Shown: in pieces, positions 55,452-64,000 of the stretch
Layout: each line of letters opens with the position of its first letter
Numbering within the stretch: position 1 is the first letter of the stretch
Source of the DNA: Arthrobacter sp. UNC362MFTsu5.1
GTDB taxonomy: Bacteria > Actinomycetota > Actinomycetes > Actinomycetales > Micrococcaceae
NCBI RefSeq assembly: GCF_000685965.1
Contig: NZ_JMLE01000016.1
Span: 1 to 64,000, forward strand
Length of the DNA stretch: 64,000 nt
Direction: 5' to 3'
The notes under the pieces: model-generated
Databases searched by the model: none
Told to the model about the DNA's origin: nothing
What the model saw: the letters and a program-made list of their open reading frames with translations, nothing else
Made by a program: the position numbers and the translations under genes

Positions 55452-57665
55452 ATGAACGCTGAGCTGGAACTGGGCCTGGAACGCCGTATCGGCAAACGTT
55501 CCGCGGCCGTCATTGAGAAACACCTCGGTATCACCACCGTCGGCGGCCTGCTCAACTACTTTCCGCGCCGCTACCTCAACCGCGGCGAGCTGACGCCCAT
55601 CAGCGAGGTCCCGCTGGACGAAGAGGTCACCCTGATCGCGCGCGTCGTGTCCAGCAGCACCCGGGCCATGCGGGCGCGCCGCGGCACCCTGACCGACGTT
55701 GTGATCACGGATGACGACGGCACCCTGAAGGTGAGCTTCTTCAACGGTTACCGCGCCAAAGCGGAGCTGCTCCCGGGCCGGCGGGCCCTGTTCTCGGGGA
55801 AAGTCACCCGGTACGCCGGCAACCTGAGCCTCACGAACCCTGACTTCCAGCTGCTCGACGAGGACCCTGACACTCCGGGCATGGATCCGGAGAAGCTCGC
55901 CGCCATGCCCATCCCGATCTATCCGGCAACGGCAAAACTCACGAGCTGGTCCATCCAGAAAGTGATCTCAACCCTTCTGGACACCGCCGACCTGGAACTC
56001 CTGGACGACCCCCTGCCGGGCGACGTCTCGGCGCGGGAAAAGTTCCTGCCGGCCGCCGAAGCCTACCGGCTCATCCACACGCCGGAGGTGCCGGGGGACT
56101 GGCAACGGGCCCGGGACCGCTTCCGGTACCAGGAAGCCCTCGTGCTGCAGTCCGCCCTGGCCCGGCGCCGCGCCCAGCTGGCGGCCGAAGAGGCCACGGC
56201 CCGGCGGCCGGTCGCAGTCGGAATCCTGACGGCGTTCGACCGCCAGCTGCCGTTCACCCTCACCGCCGGCCAGTCCGCCGTCGGCAAGACCCTCGCGGAG
56301 GAGCTCTCGCAGGACAGCCCCATGAACCGGCTCCTCCAGGGCGAGGTGGGCTCGGGCAAGACCATCGTTGCCCTGCGCGCCATGCTCCAGGTGGTTGATG
56401 CCGGCGGGCAGGCCGCGCTGCTGGCGCCCACCGAAGTCCTGGCCGCGCAGCACTTCGAATCCATCCGCCGGACGCTCGGTCCGCTCTCCCGGGACGGACT
56501 CCTGGGCGGATCCGGGCCGGACGCCGTCCAGGTGACGCTGCTGACCGGATCGATGCCCGTTGCTGCCCGCAAGCAGGCCATGCTGGATGCGGCCTCTGGC
56601 ACTGCCGGGATCGTGATCGGAACGCATGCGCTGCTGAGCGACAATGTCTCCTTCTACGACCTCGGGCTGATTGTCGTGGATGAACAGCACCGTTTCGGCG
56701 TGGAACAGCGCGACGCCCTCCGCGCGAAGGCCAGCAAACCGCCCCACCTGCTGGTCATGACCGCCACGCCCATCCCGCGGACCGTGGCGATGACCGTGTT
56801 CGGCGACCTGGAAACATCGGTGCTGGACGAACTCCCGGCGGGCCGTGCCCCCATCTCCACGCACGTGGTGGGACTCGCCGAAAATCCCGGCTGGGCCGGG
56901 CGCATCTGGTCCCGTTCCCGGGAAGAGATCGACGCCGGCCACCAGGTCTACGTGGTGTGTCCCAAGATCGGCGAGGACGACGACGGCGACTTCAGCCCCG
57001 GGGAAGCGGAACCGACAGCCGCGGACCTGGAAGGGGACGGACCTGCCCGCGAGCTCGCGTCCGTTACCGCCGTCGTCGAACACCTCCAGGATGAACCTGC
57101 GCTGGCCGGCGTTTCACTGGCGCCGCTCCACGGCAGGCAGGATCCGGCCCTGAAGTCCGCAACCATGGCGTCCTTCACCGCGAATGAAACCAAACTGCTG
57201 GTGTCCACCACGGTGATCGAGGTGGGTGTTGACGTCCACAACGCCACGCTGATGGTGATCCTGGACGCGGACAGATTCGGCATATCCCAGCTGCACCAGC
57301 TTCGCGGACGGGTGGGCCGCGGCGGACTGCCCGGCACCTGCCTCCTGGTGACCACCCTGGAACCCGGACACCCCAGCCGACGCCGGCTGGATGCCGTGGC
57401 AGCCACCACCGATGGCTTCGAACTGTCGCAGGAGGACTTGAAGCTGCGCCGCGAAGGGGACATCCTCGGGGCTTCGCAGTCAGGCGGACGCTCCGCACTG
57501 AAACTGCTCCGCGTGCTGGAACATGAGGACGTCATTGCGAAGGCACGCCAGGACGCGCAGCAGATCGTGGCCGCGGATCCGGCCCTGGCGGGCCATTCCG
57601 CACTGGCGGAGGCAATCGAAGAGTATTTGAACCCCGAAAAGGAGGCGTTCCTTGAGCGTGGCTAG
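55452..57665 (+). CDS. recG: ATP-dependent DNA helicase RecG
   Basis: 737 residues. N-terminal wedge (OB) domain to about 180, Walker A GEVGSGKT (297-304), DEQH box in VVDEQHRFGVEQR, ATPIPRT, and the C-terminal helicase motif QLRGRVGRGG. Branch migration and fork-reversal helicase. It begins one base after the DAK2 stop, so it is in the same operon. Confidence 0.96.
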   Translation: MNAELELGLERRIGKRSAAVIEKHLGITTVGGLLNYFPRRYLNRGELTPISEVPLDEEVTLIARVVSSSTRAMRARRGTLTDVVITDDDGTLKVSFFNGYRAKAELLPGRRALFSGKVTRYAGNLSLTNPDFQLLDEDPDTPGMDPEKLAAMPIPIYPATAKLTSWSIQKVISTLLDTADLELLDDPLPGDVSAREKFLPAAEAYRLIHTPEVPGDWQRARDRFRYQEALVLQSALARRRAQLAAEEATARRPVAVGILTAFDRQLPFTLTAGQSAVGKTLAEELSQDSPMNRLLQGEVGSGKTIVALRAMLQVVDAGGQAALLAPTEVLAAQHFESIRRTLGPLSRDGLLGGSGPDAVQVTLLTGSMPVAARKQAMLDAASGTAGIVIGTHALLSDNVSFYDLGLIVVDEQHRFGVEQRDALRAKASKPPHLLVMTATPIPRTVAMTVFGDLETSVLDELPAGRAPISTHVVGLAENPGWAGRIWSRSREEIDAGHQVYVVCPKIGEDDDGDFSPGEAEPTAADLEGDGPARELASVTAVVEHLQDEPALAGVSLAPLHGRQDPALKSATMASFTANETKLLVSTTVIEVGVDVHNATLMVILDADRFGISQLHQLRGRVGRGGLPGTCLLVTTLEPGHPSRRRLDAVAATTDGFELSQEDLKLRREGDILGASQSGGRSALKLLRVLEHEDVIAKARQDAQQIVAADPALAGHSALAEAIEEYLNPEKEAFLERG

Positions 57666-57704
57666 GAGCGGACGCACAGCTTCAGGCGGCATGGGGGTAC
57701 GCGC

Positions 57705-58283
57705 ATGAGCCGTATCATTGCGGGTGCCGGCGGTGGAATGACGCTGGCCAGCGTGCCCGGGTCCATGACCCGTCCCACCACGGACCGGGTCAAGGAAGCA
57801 CTGTTCTCACGGCTTGAGGCCTTCAATGTGGTGGCAGGTGCCCGCGTTCTCGACCTCTATGCGGGCTCCGGGGCGCTGGGCGTGGAAAGCGCCAGCCGCG
57901 GGGCGGAAACGGTTGACCTCGTGGAGTTCGAGGGCAAGGCCAGCGAGGCCTGCCAGCGCAACGCTGACCTAATTAACGGGTCCGTGGGCCGCAAGGCGGT
58001 GTCGGTCCACCGGTCCCGGGTGGAGTCCTTCCTGGGACGGACCGTGCCGGGAACCCTGTGGGACCTTGTGTTCCTGGACCCGCCGTATCCGCTGGATGAG
58101 CCCGCCATGGCCGCTGTGCTGGAGGAGCTGTCACCCTACCTGGCGGAGGGCGCCGTCGTTGTCGTGGAGCGCTCGTCCCGCAGCCCGGAACCGGCGTGGC
58201 CGGCGTCGCTGGAACGGTTCGCGGAGAAGAAATACGGCGAGACCAAGCTGTGGTTTGCCGAACCCGTGGGCGGCGGCAGCTGA
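57705..58283 (+). CDS. rsmD: 16S rRNA (guanine-N2-)-methyltransferase RsmD
   Basis: 192 residues. SAM-binding VLDLYAGSGALGVESASRGA and catalytic DPPYP (Asp125-Pro129). IIAGAGGG and RPTTDRVKEALFS at the start are family marks. Modifies G966 of 16S rRNA. Usually paired with coaD, but here coaD lies 2.9 kb further on, beyond three minus-strand genes. Confidence 0.95.
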   Translation: MSRIIAGAGGGMTLASVPGSMTRPTTDRVKEALFSRLEAFNVVAGARVLDLYAGSGALGVESASRGAETVDLVEFEGKASEACQRNADLINGSVGRKAVSVHRSRVESFLGRTVPGTLWDLVFLDPPYPLDEPAMAAVLEELSPYLAEGAVVVVERSSRSPEPAWPASLERFAEKKYGETKLWFAEPVGGGS

Positions 58284-58299
58284 CTAGGATGGCGCCTGA

Positions 58300-59085
58300 T
58301 TAGCCAGAGAGCCCGTCGAGGTCCACGCCGGCCAGCACCGTCCCTGGGTGCGGGCCGCGGGCCGTCAGCTCTTCGGTCCATCCCGCCGGCCACGGACCCC
58401 GCGTGCCGATGAGGATGATGTTGCCGGGATGCCGCCCGGCGAACATGCCGGACTCAGCGAACGCGGCCACCCCGTCCATGACCTGCCGCAGCGCTGCCAC
58501 CTGGCTCCGGACCAGCGTCAGCCCGGGTTCGTCACCCACGTTGACGATCAGCACGCCATCCGGCGTCAGCCGGGCAGCCGCTTCCGTGTAGAACCCGGCG
58601 CAGGCAATGTGCGCCGGCGCTTCCGGTCCGGAGAAGATATCCAGGATCACGACGTCGAACCGCAGCCCCGCCGGGAGCTCCGCCAGTGCGTCCCGGGCGT
58701 CGCCGATCAGCGTGTGCAGCACCGTTCCGGCCGGCATCGGCAACTGCTGCAGGACGAAGTCCAGCAGCTCCCGCTCAAGCTCCACGGCGTACTGCAGGGA
58801 CCCCGGCCGGGTCGCCTGGATGTAGCGGGCCAGTGTCAGTGCCCCGGCCCCGAGGTGCAGGGCGCTGACAGGCTCACCGGCAGGGGCTGCCAGGTCCACA
58901 ACGTGTCCGATCCGGCGAAGGTACTCGTAGAATATTTCTCCCGGCTCGGCAAGATTCACGTGTGACTGCTCCGCACCGCCGATGCTCAGCACGAAGGATC
59001 CCTCCGTAAAGGCGTCCGGTTCGATGGTCGCGTGCTGGCCGGTGGTCCGGAGGAAGCGTGACCCCGCCGCGGGCCGCGGAGGCAT
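58300..59085 (-). CDS. Spermidine synthase-like methyltransferase-fold protein
   Basis: 261 residues. Rossmann block ALHLGAGALTLARYIQ, acidic YAVELERELLDFV, GDARDALAEL and FDVVILDIFSG. It lacks the full catalytic D-L region of genuine polyamine synthases (VILDIFSGP in place of a DLPD-like motif), so aminopropyl transfer is doubtful. Third gene of a minus-strand operon with the aminotransferase (two-base gap). Role unknown. Confidence 0.78.
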   Translation of the reverse strand: MPPRPAAGSRFLRTTGQHATIEPDAFTEGSFVLSIGGAEQSHVNLAEPGEIFYEYLRRIGHVVDLAAPAGEPVSALHLGAGALTLARYIQATRPGSLQYAVELERELLDFVLQQLPMPAGTVLHTLIGDARDALAELPAGLRFDVVILDIFSGPEAPAHIACAGFYTEAAARLTPDGVLIVNVGDEPGLTLVRSQVAALRQVMDGVAAFAESGMFAGRHPGNIILIGTRGPWPAGWTEELTARGPHPGTVLAGVDLDGLSG

Positions 59086-59087
59086 CG

Positions 59088-60296
59088 TCAGAGCCTGTCG
59101 CGGAGCGTAGCGAGCCTCGATGCGGCTTCTTCAAGGACCTCGGTCTTTTTACAGAAGGCAAAACGGAGCAGGCTGCGGCTCCGTTCGGCGCCCGCAGGGT
59201 GGCAGAAGACGGGTACCGGGATTGCGGCGACCCCCACCAGGTCCGGAAGCCTCCGGGCCAGGTCGACGGAATCGGAGATCCCCAGGGGAGCTGTGTCCAC
59301 ATTCACGAAATAGGTTCCCTGCGGCGTGAACACGTCCAGGCCGGCAGCCCTGAGCCCGTCGCTGAGGATGTCCCGCTTCCGCCTGAGGGTCTCGGAGATC
59401 CCGGTGTAGAAATCGTCCGGAAGGGCCAGCCCCACGGCGATGGCGCCTTGGAACGGCGTGCCGGAGCTGTAGCTGAGGAACTGCTTCACCGTCCTGATGG
59501 CGGATACGAGGTGTTCGGGTCCGCTCAGCCAGCCGATCTTCCAGCCGGTGAAGGAGAATGTCTTGCCTGCCGAGGAGATGGTGATGGTCCGGCCGGCAGC
59601 CCCGGGCAGCGTTGCCACGGGGATGTGCTGCGCACCGAAGGTCAGGTGTTCGTAGACCTCATCGGTGATGATTACGGCATTGTGCCTGGCAGCAAGGTCG
59701 ACGACGCGCTGCAGCACCTCACGCGGAAAAACGGCGCCGGTGGGGTTGTGCGGATTGTTGATGAGCACAACCTTGGTGCGGCTGCTGAAGGCTGCTTCCA
59801 GGGCGTCCATGTCCGGCATGAAATCCGGAGCCAGCAGGGGCGCCGTCACGTGCGTGGCTCCTGCCAGCCCGATCATGGCGCCGTAGGAGTCATAGAAGGG
59901 TTCGAAGGTGAGCACTTCGTCGCCGTGCTCCACGAGGGCCAGCAGCGAGGCGGCGATGGCTTCCGTGGCGCCGGTGGTGACGATGATTTCAGTTTCCGGG
60001 TCCGGGGACAGTCCATAGAACCGCTGCTGGTGTGCCGAAATCGCCTCCCGGAGGGGAAGGATTCCCTTGCCCGGCGCGTACTGGTTGGCGCCCGAGTTGA
60101 TCGCCGCCTGTGCGGCCGCCTTGATTTCCGCCGGGCCGTCCTCATCGGGGAAGCCCTGGCCAAGGTTGATTGCGCCGGTCCGGACCGCGAGGGTGGTCAT
60201 TTCCTCGAAGATCGTGACACCGAGGCTGCCGTCGGCTGCCAGCAGGTTGGCTCCCGACGCTGCCCGCTGCCACGGTGCCGGAACTGTTGTGCTCAC
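59088..60296 (-). CDS. PLP-dependent aminotransferase, class I/II
   Basis: 402 residues from a GTG at 60296 that overlaps the upstream stop (GTGA). Fold-type I: GQGFPDEDGP, NQYAPGKGILPLREAI, NNPHNPTGAVF, DEVYEHLTF, the PLP Lys in SSAGKTFSFTGWKIGW, and RFAFCK with the carboxylate-binding Arg. Closest in style to the kynurenine/methionine aminotransferase and DapC groups; the donor is not certain. Operon of SDR, this gene and the spermidine synthase-like gene. Confidence 0.9.
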   Translation of the reverse strand: MSTTVPAPWQRAASGANLLAADGSLGVTIFEEMTTLAVRTGAINLGQGFPDEDGPAEIKAAAQAAINSGANQYAPGKGILPLREAISAHQQRFYGLSPDPETEIIVTTGATEAIAASLLALVEHGDEVLTFEPFYDSYGAMIGLAGATHVTAPLLAPDFMPDMDALEAAFSSRTKVVLINNPHNPTGAVFPREVLQRVVDLAARHNAVIITDEVYEHLTFGAQHIPVATLPGAAGRTITISSAGKTFSFTGWKIGWLSGPEHLVSAIRTVKQFLSYSSGTPFQGAIAVGLALPDDFYTGISETLRRKRDILSDGLRAAGLDVFTPQGTYFVNVDTAPLGISDSVDLARRLPDLVGVAAIPVPVFCHPAGAERSRSLLRFAFCKKTEVLEEAASRLATLRDRL

Positions 60297-61168
60297 TGTT
60301 TGCCTGCCTGTCGGTTGGTGACGGAGTTCTCTGCCCGTCCGGTGAATTTTTCCATTCCCGTATAGATCCGGAAGATTCGTCCGCCGATGAAGTCCCATGC
60401 GCGGACCGGGAGAATCCCGCGAAGGACCTTGCCAAGATTGGCCGTCGCCGGAGCGATCAGGAGCGGGCGCCCCGCGGCCATCGCCCGCCATGCCCGCCGG
60501 ACCGCGTCATCCGGCGTCATGAGCGGCGTGAGCAGCGGACCCCGGGCGCCGGCGAACATTCCGGTGGAAATGTAGCTCGGGCAGAACGTTGTGACCCGGA
60601 GGTGCCGGTAGCCCTCCTGCTCCAGTTCGATCCGCAGCGAGTCGCTCCAGCCCACCACGGCCCACTTGGAAGCTGCATAAACGCTCATCCGCGGATTTGG
60701 GACTGTTCCGGCCGCAGAGGCGACATTCAAAATCCGGCGGGGACGCCCGGCGTCGGCCATCATGTCCGGCAGGAACGCAAGGGTGACGTACATCGGCGCC
60801 AGGGCGTTGACGTCCATGGTCAACGCGATGTCCGGGCCGGACCGGTGCTCCCAGAACAGGGCGCCGCGCACGATTCCCGCATTGTTCACCAGCAGCGTCA
60901 GGGGGCCTTCGGCCGCGCATTCCCGTGCGGCCGCCGCAATGGCGTCACGTTCCGCAAGATCCACCTGCCGGGCCACGGCGCGGGCGCCGAGGTCCGTGAC
61001 TTCGCGGGCAACGCCCTGCAGCCGGTCGCCGTCCACATCCCACAGGATCACGACAGCAGCGCCGTCGGCCGCGGCACGGAGGGCGTGCAGCCGGCCCATG
61101 CCCATGGCGGCTCCGGTGACAAGAACTACGCCCCCTGCAACGGTGAAGGGAATGTTCGACTCGGGCAT
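60293..61168 (-). CDS. Short-chain dehydrogenase/reductase
   Basis: 291 residues. Cofactor motif VTGAAMGMGRLHALR, NNAG at NNAGIVRG, catalytic Ser in NVASAAG and YAASK (Tyr-x3-Lys). The Asp in WDVDGDRL after the second strand suggests NAD preference. C-terminal extension beyond 230 may bind membrane. First gene of the three-gene minus operon; substrate unknown. Confidence 0.9.
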   Translation of the reverse strand: MPESNIPFTVAGGVVLVTGAAMGMGRLHALRAAADGAAVVILWDVDGDRLQGVAREVTDLGARAVARQVDLAERDAIAAAARECAAEGPLTLLVNNAGIVRGALFWEHRSGPDIALTMDVNALAPMYVTLAFLPDMMADAGRPRRILNVASAAGTVPNPRMSVYAASKWAVVGWSDSLRIELEQEGYRHLRVTTFCPSYISTGMFAGARGPLLTPLMTPDDAVRRAWRAMAAGRPLLIAPATANLGKVLRGILPVRAWDFIGGRIFRIYTGMEKFTGRAENSVTNRQAGKQ

Positions 61169-61174
61169 CCAGTC

Positions 61175-61180
61175 ATGTTA
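61175..61180 (-). promoter_or_regulatory. -10 box of SDR operon (leaderless)
   Basis: TAACAT on the minus strand, exactly six bases before the ATG at 61168. Confidence 0.5.
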
Positions 61181-61199
61181 TCCCGCTCCGTGTATGCGG

Positions 61200-61205
61200 T
61201 AGGTT
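61200..61205 (+). promoter_or_regulatory. -10 box of coaD (leaderless)
   Basis: TAGGTT, exactly six bases before the ATG at 61212. The divergent SDR -10 box is only 19 bases away. Confidence 0.5.
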
Positions 61206-61211
61206 CGGAAC

Positions 61212-61712
61212 ATGAGACGCGCCGTTTGCCCAGGCTCCTTCGACCCGATCCACAATGGCCACTTGGAAGTCATCGCAAGGGCCGCCGGCCTCTTTGACGA
61301 AGTGATTGTGGCGGTGTCCACCAACTACGCCAAGAAGTACCGTTTCACCTTGGAGGAGCGGATCGACATGGCGCGCGAGACCCTTGCGTCGCTTCGCGGC
61401 ATTGTGGTGGAGCCCGTGGGGGAGGGCCTGCTTGCGGAATACTGCAAGCAGCGGGGGGTGTCCGCCATTGTGAAGGGCCTCCGGTCGTCCTCGGACTTTG
61501 ACTACGAGCTGCCGATGGCCACCATGAACCGCCAGCTCAGCGGCGTGGAAACGGTCTTCCTTCCCACCGAGGGCCACTACTTGCACTTGTCATCAACGCT
61601 GATCAAGGAAGTCTTCAATCTGGGCGGAAGTGTGTCGGACTATGTGCCGAGGTCGGTGCTGAAACGGCTGCTGGCGGGCGAGTCGTCTCCGGATCAGCCC
61701 CGCAGAGGGTAG
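61212..61712 (+). CDS. coaD: Phosphopantetheine adenylyltransferase
   Basis: 166 residues. Nucleotidyltransferase signature PGSFDPIHNGH with His14 and His17, and ISSTLIKE-like SSTLIKEVFNLGG at the end. Makes dephospho-CoA from 4'-phosphopantetheine. Leaderless-type start. Divergent from the SDR gene by 43 bases. Followed by yceD after about 150 bases. Confidence 0.96.
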   Translation: MRRAVCPGSFDPIHNGHLEVIARAAGLFDEVIVAVSTNYAKKYRFTLEERIDMARETLASLRGIVVEPVGEGLLAEYCKQRGVSAIVKGLRSSSDFDYELPMATMNRQLSGVETVFLPTEGHYLHLSSTLIKEVFNLGGSVSDYVPRSVLKRLLAGESSPDQPRRG

Positions 61713-61864
61713 GCTATATCGGTACGCAACGGCCCCGGCCGGATTCGCGGCCCATTCCTTAGTTTGTCCCGCGGTGCTGAACTGTGTGGCTTTCGCCCGG
61801 TTTGAGTCCATCCGGAAGATCAGGCTAAGATAGTACGTCGGTCATATGTTCAACAGGAGTTCTC

Positions 61865-62413
61865 ATTAAACGAGATGCTAGTTCGCCCTTGGCGTTCGAC
61901 GTCAAGGACCTCGGGCGCAGTCCGGGGAGCATGCGGACGCTGACGGAACATGTACCCGCACCAAGTGACCTTGGTGTGGCACTCATTGGCGTGCAGGAAG
62001 GCTCGGATGTCGGGCTGGATCTGCGGCTGGAGGCCGTACACGAAGGAATCCTGGTATCAGGAACCGTTCACGTCGAAGTAACCGGCGAGTGCGGCCGATG
62101 CCTGGATCCCCTTGCGTATGACCTTGAGGTCAATGTGCAAGAACTTTTCTTCTACGAGGACGCCCAGTTCTCTGCTGAAGAAGACGAAGAAGAGCAATAT
62201 CGAATCGAGCACGATTTAATCGATCTTGAGCCGGTGTTGCGGGACGCAGTTGTAACCATGCTGCCGTTCCAGCCGGTGTGCCGGGAAGACTGCCAGGGCC
62301 TTTGCTCCGAATGCGGAGTACGCCTGGAAGACGAGCCGGGGCATCACCACGAGGTCGTAGATCCTCGCTGGGCTGCCCTAGCTGATCTGGCTAAGCCTGA
62401 CCGGCAAAATTGA
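61865..62413 (+). CDS. YceD family (DUF177) protein, probable ATT start
   Basis: 182 residues if begun at the ATT at 61865, 174 from the TTG at 61889. The ATT has AGGAG five bases upstream and restores the IKRDASSPLAFD start; the TTG has no ribosome site and would cut into the conserved SPL-FD block. Four Cys motifs: GECGRC and CREDC-GLCSEC, as in the family. YceD is genetically linked to 23S rRNA and L32 (rpmF) in bacteria and plants. rpmF follows after 36 bases. Confidence 0.85.
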   Translation: MKRDASSPLAFDVKDLGRSPGSMRTLTEHVPAPSDLGVALIGVQEGSDVGLDLRLEAVHEGILVSGTVHVEVTGECGRCLDPLAYDLEVNVQELFFYEDAQFSAEEDEEEQYRIEHDLIDLEPVLRDAVVTMLPFQPVCREDCQGLCSECGVRLEDEPGHHHEVVDPRWAALADLAKPDRQN

Positions 62414-62449
62414 TTTGTAAGTGTTTTTCTAGAGAGAAATGAGTTAGCC

Positions 62450-62653
62450 GTGGCTGTCCCGAAGCGGAAAATGTCTCGCTCGAATACCCGCGCCCGCCGC
62501 TCCCAGTGGAAGGCAACCGCCCCCCACCTGGTGAAGACCGTTGAGAACGGCCAGGTTACCTACAGCCTGCCGCACCAGGCAAAGGTCGTTACCGACTCGG
62601 CTGGCACTGCGCTGTTCCTTGAGTACAAGGGCCGCAAGGTCGCGGACGTCTAA
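62450..62653 (+). CDS. rpmF: Ribosomal protein bL32
   Basis: 67 residues from a GTG. Starts [21 protein letters not shown], the L32 signature. No Cys pair, so it is the zinc-free form. Part of yceD-rpmF-rnc-mutM. Confidence 0.96.
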   Translation: MAVPKRKMSRSNTRARRSQWKATAPHLVKTVENGQVTYSLPHQAKVVTDSAGTALFLEYKGRKVADV

Positions 62654-62671
62654 TCGGCCCACTGGCTGAAC

Positions 62672-63394
62672 ATGACGTCTTCAACTGAAGAGCTTTTGAA
62701 GCGTCTCGGTGTCTCTATTGATGCCGGGACGCTTCGTCTTGCTCTGACACATCGCTCCTATGCCTACGAAAACGGCGGCATACCCACCAATGAGCGCCTT
62801 GAGTTCCTGGGCGATTCCATCCTAGGCTTTTCCGTGACCGATGCCCTGTACCGGGACAACCCTGCACTGCCCGAGGGCGATCTCGCGAAGCGGCGCTCAG
62901 CCGTGGTGAGCACCAGGGCACTTGCCGGAATCGGCCGGAGCCTTGGCATTGGCGAATACATCTACCTCGGACAGGGCGAAAAGCTCACCGACGGCAAGAA
63001 CAAGGCGTCCATCCTCGCCGACACCATGGAAGCGCTCATTGGCGCCACCTATGTGTCCAACGACATTGAGACGGCGCGCCAACTCGTGATGCGGCTGATC
63101 GGCCCGCTGCTCCAGGATGCCGCCGCGCTCGGGGCAGGCACCGACTGGAAGACCAGCATCCAGGAACTCGCAGCCAGCCGTCAGCTGGGCAGCATCTACT
63201 ACGCGGTGGAGGGCTCAGGCCCGGACCACGCGCGCACGTTCGTGGCGGTGCTCCGGATCGGCGGAACCGATTACGGGCAGGGGGCCGGACGCTCCAAGAA
63301 GGAAGCTGAGCAGGAAGCCGCAGCCGATGCCTGGCGGAAGCTGTCGGCTGCCGGCGAGGCTAGCGTTCCGGCGGAATCCGAAGCCGGCCTCTAG
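62672..63394 (+). CDS. rnc: Ribonuclease III
   Basis: 240 residues. Catalytic signature NERLEFLGDSIL (about 40-51), with Asp and Glu later (LADTMEALIGA), and a C-terminal dsRNA-binding domain (about 165-230, DWKTSIQELAA and RSKKEAEQEAAADAWRKL). Processes rRNA and double-stranded RNAs. ATG 18 bases after the rpmF stop. Confidence 0.96.
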   Translation: MTSSTEELLKRLGVSIDAGTLRLALTHRSYAYENGGIPTNERLEFLGDSILGFSVTDALYRDNPALPEGDLAKRRSAVVSTRALAGIGRSLGIGEYIYLGQGEKLTDGKNKASILADTMEALIGATYVSNDIETARQLVMRLIGPLLQDAAALGAGTDWKTSIQELAASRQLGSIYYAVEGSGPDHARTFVAVLRIGGTDYGQGAGRSKKEAEQEAAADAWRKLSAAGEASVPAESEAGL

Positions 63395-63401
63395 GTTCTT
63401 C

Positions 63402-64000
63402 GTGCCCGAACTGCCGGAAGTTGAAGTTGTCCGCCGCGGCCTGGTGAGCTGGGTCTGCGGCCGGACAATCACCTCCGTTGACGTCCTGGATCCGCGTTCC
63501 ATCCGCCGGCATGTGCTCGGCGCCGAGGACTTCGCGGGCAACCTTGAGGGCGCCCGGGTCATGGATGTGGTGCGCCGCGGCAAGTTCCTCTGGCTTCCCC
63601 TGGAGGAACCGGCAGCTGCGACGCCGGCCAATGACCGTCCTGCCGTGGCCCTGATGGCGCACTTGGGAATGAGCGGCCAGCTGCTGATGCAGGATTCCGG
63701 TGTGCCGGACGAAAAGCACCTGAAAATCCGCCTGCGGCTGAGCCCTGTTGATGGAATGCCGGAACAGCTCAGGTTCGTGGATCAACGCATTTTTGGCGGA
63801 CTGTTCGTGACGTCGCTGGTTCCCACGGCCGACGGCGGACCCGGCGGCCTGGGGGAGGTGCCCGCACCCTACATTGCCGCGGAAGCCGCACACATCGCCC
63901 GGGATCCGCTGGACCCGCACTTTTCCTTCGACTCCTTCTACCGCCGCTTGCGGAACCGGAAGACGGGGTTGAAGCGTGCCCTCCTGGATCAAGGGCTTGT
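63402..64000 (+). CDS. mutM: Formamidopyrimidine-DNA glycosylase, N-terminal part
   Basis: Open to the end of the window, about 199 residues seen from a GTG at 63402. Starts PELPEVEVVRRGL with the catalytic Pro and Glu directly after the initiator. RRGKFLWLP and AHLGMSGQLLM follow, and an H2TH-type helical region begins near FDSFYRRL. The zinc finger lies past the window edge. Repairs oxidised purines such as 8-oxoguanine. Seven bases after the rnc stop, so co-transcribed. Confidence 0.93.
   Translation, partial: MPELPEVEVVRRGLVSWVCGRTITSVDVLDPRSIRRHVLGAEDFAGNLEGARVMDVVRRGKFLWLPLEEPAAATPANDRPAVALMAHLGMSGQLLMQDSGVPDEKHLKIRLRLSPVDGMPEQLRFVDQRIFGGLFVTSLVPTADGGPGGLGEVPAPYIAAEAAHIARDPLDPHFSFDSFYRRLRNRKTGLKRALLDQGL

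Noticed and set aside
58300-59085. Naming this gene speE
   Set aside because: The polyamine-site acidic motif of true spermidine synthases is not seen, so only the fold is claimed.
61889-62413. TTG at 61889 as yceD start
   Set aside because: No ribosome site at proper distance and it truncates the conserved N-terminal block; the ATT at 61865 fits better.

Overview
The window is high-GC chromosomal backbone from an actinobacterium of the Micrococcaceae, most likely Arthrobacter or Pseudarthrobacter. This placement rests on gene order (ilvD-ilvBNC-serA, leuCD-murA-plsC-gpsA-ddl, recG-rsmD-coaD-yceD-rpmF-rnc-mutM), on the protein sequences and on many leaderless-type starts. It was read by eye, with no database search. 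No phage, insertion sequence, CRISPR array or rRNA was seen.

Layout. Bases 1-16.9 kb hold a mixed set: a DUF1684 protein, lipoproteins, a transglutaminase-like protein, a MarR + flavin monooxygenase operon, mqo followed by an RND exporter, an orphan family 5 binding protein, a fasciclin lipoprotein, tRNA-Leu, bcp and a second MarR gene, tRNA-Lys, a PQQ-type sugar dehydrogenase and an anchored sunset-domain protein. Bases 16.9-25.4 kb are a LysR gene, then ilvD, a Val-rich leader peptide with attenuator, ilvB-ilvN-ilvC and serA. Bases 25.5-30.7 kb hold an FtsX-type ABC exporter and metG. Bases 30.8-32.7 kb hold a cell-wall protein and its probable class F sortase. Bases 32.8-39.1 kb hold leuB, ilvE, two small hydrolase-type genes, gltX and a HAD gene.

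Bases 39.2-45.3 kb carry a heptad-repeat membrane protein, tRNA-Gln, tRNA-Glu, a pair of dynamin-like GTPases and a DUF1697 gene. Bases 45.3-52.7 kb carry an NdgR/LtbR-type IclR regulator divergent from leuCD, then murA-plsC-gpsA-ddl. The remainder is DUF3515, thiL-DAK2-recG-rsmD, three minus-strand genes, coaD, yceD-rpmF-rnc and the start of mutM, which runs off the window.

The unifying theme is branched-chain amino acid synthesis: ilvD, ilvB, ilvN, ilvC, ilvE, leuB, leuC and leuD are all present, with a candidate regulator. A TCTC-N7-GAGA dyad lies in the leuC/regulator gap and upstream of ilvD, with a degraded copy upstream of leuB, and ilvBNC also has an attenuator. A second theme is promoter architecture: more than ten genes have a TANNNT box exactly six or seven bases before an ATG or GTG and no ribosome binding site, the signature of leaderless mRNAs.
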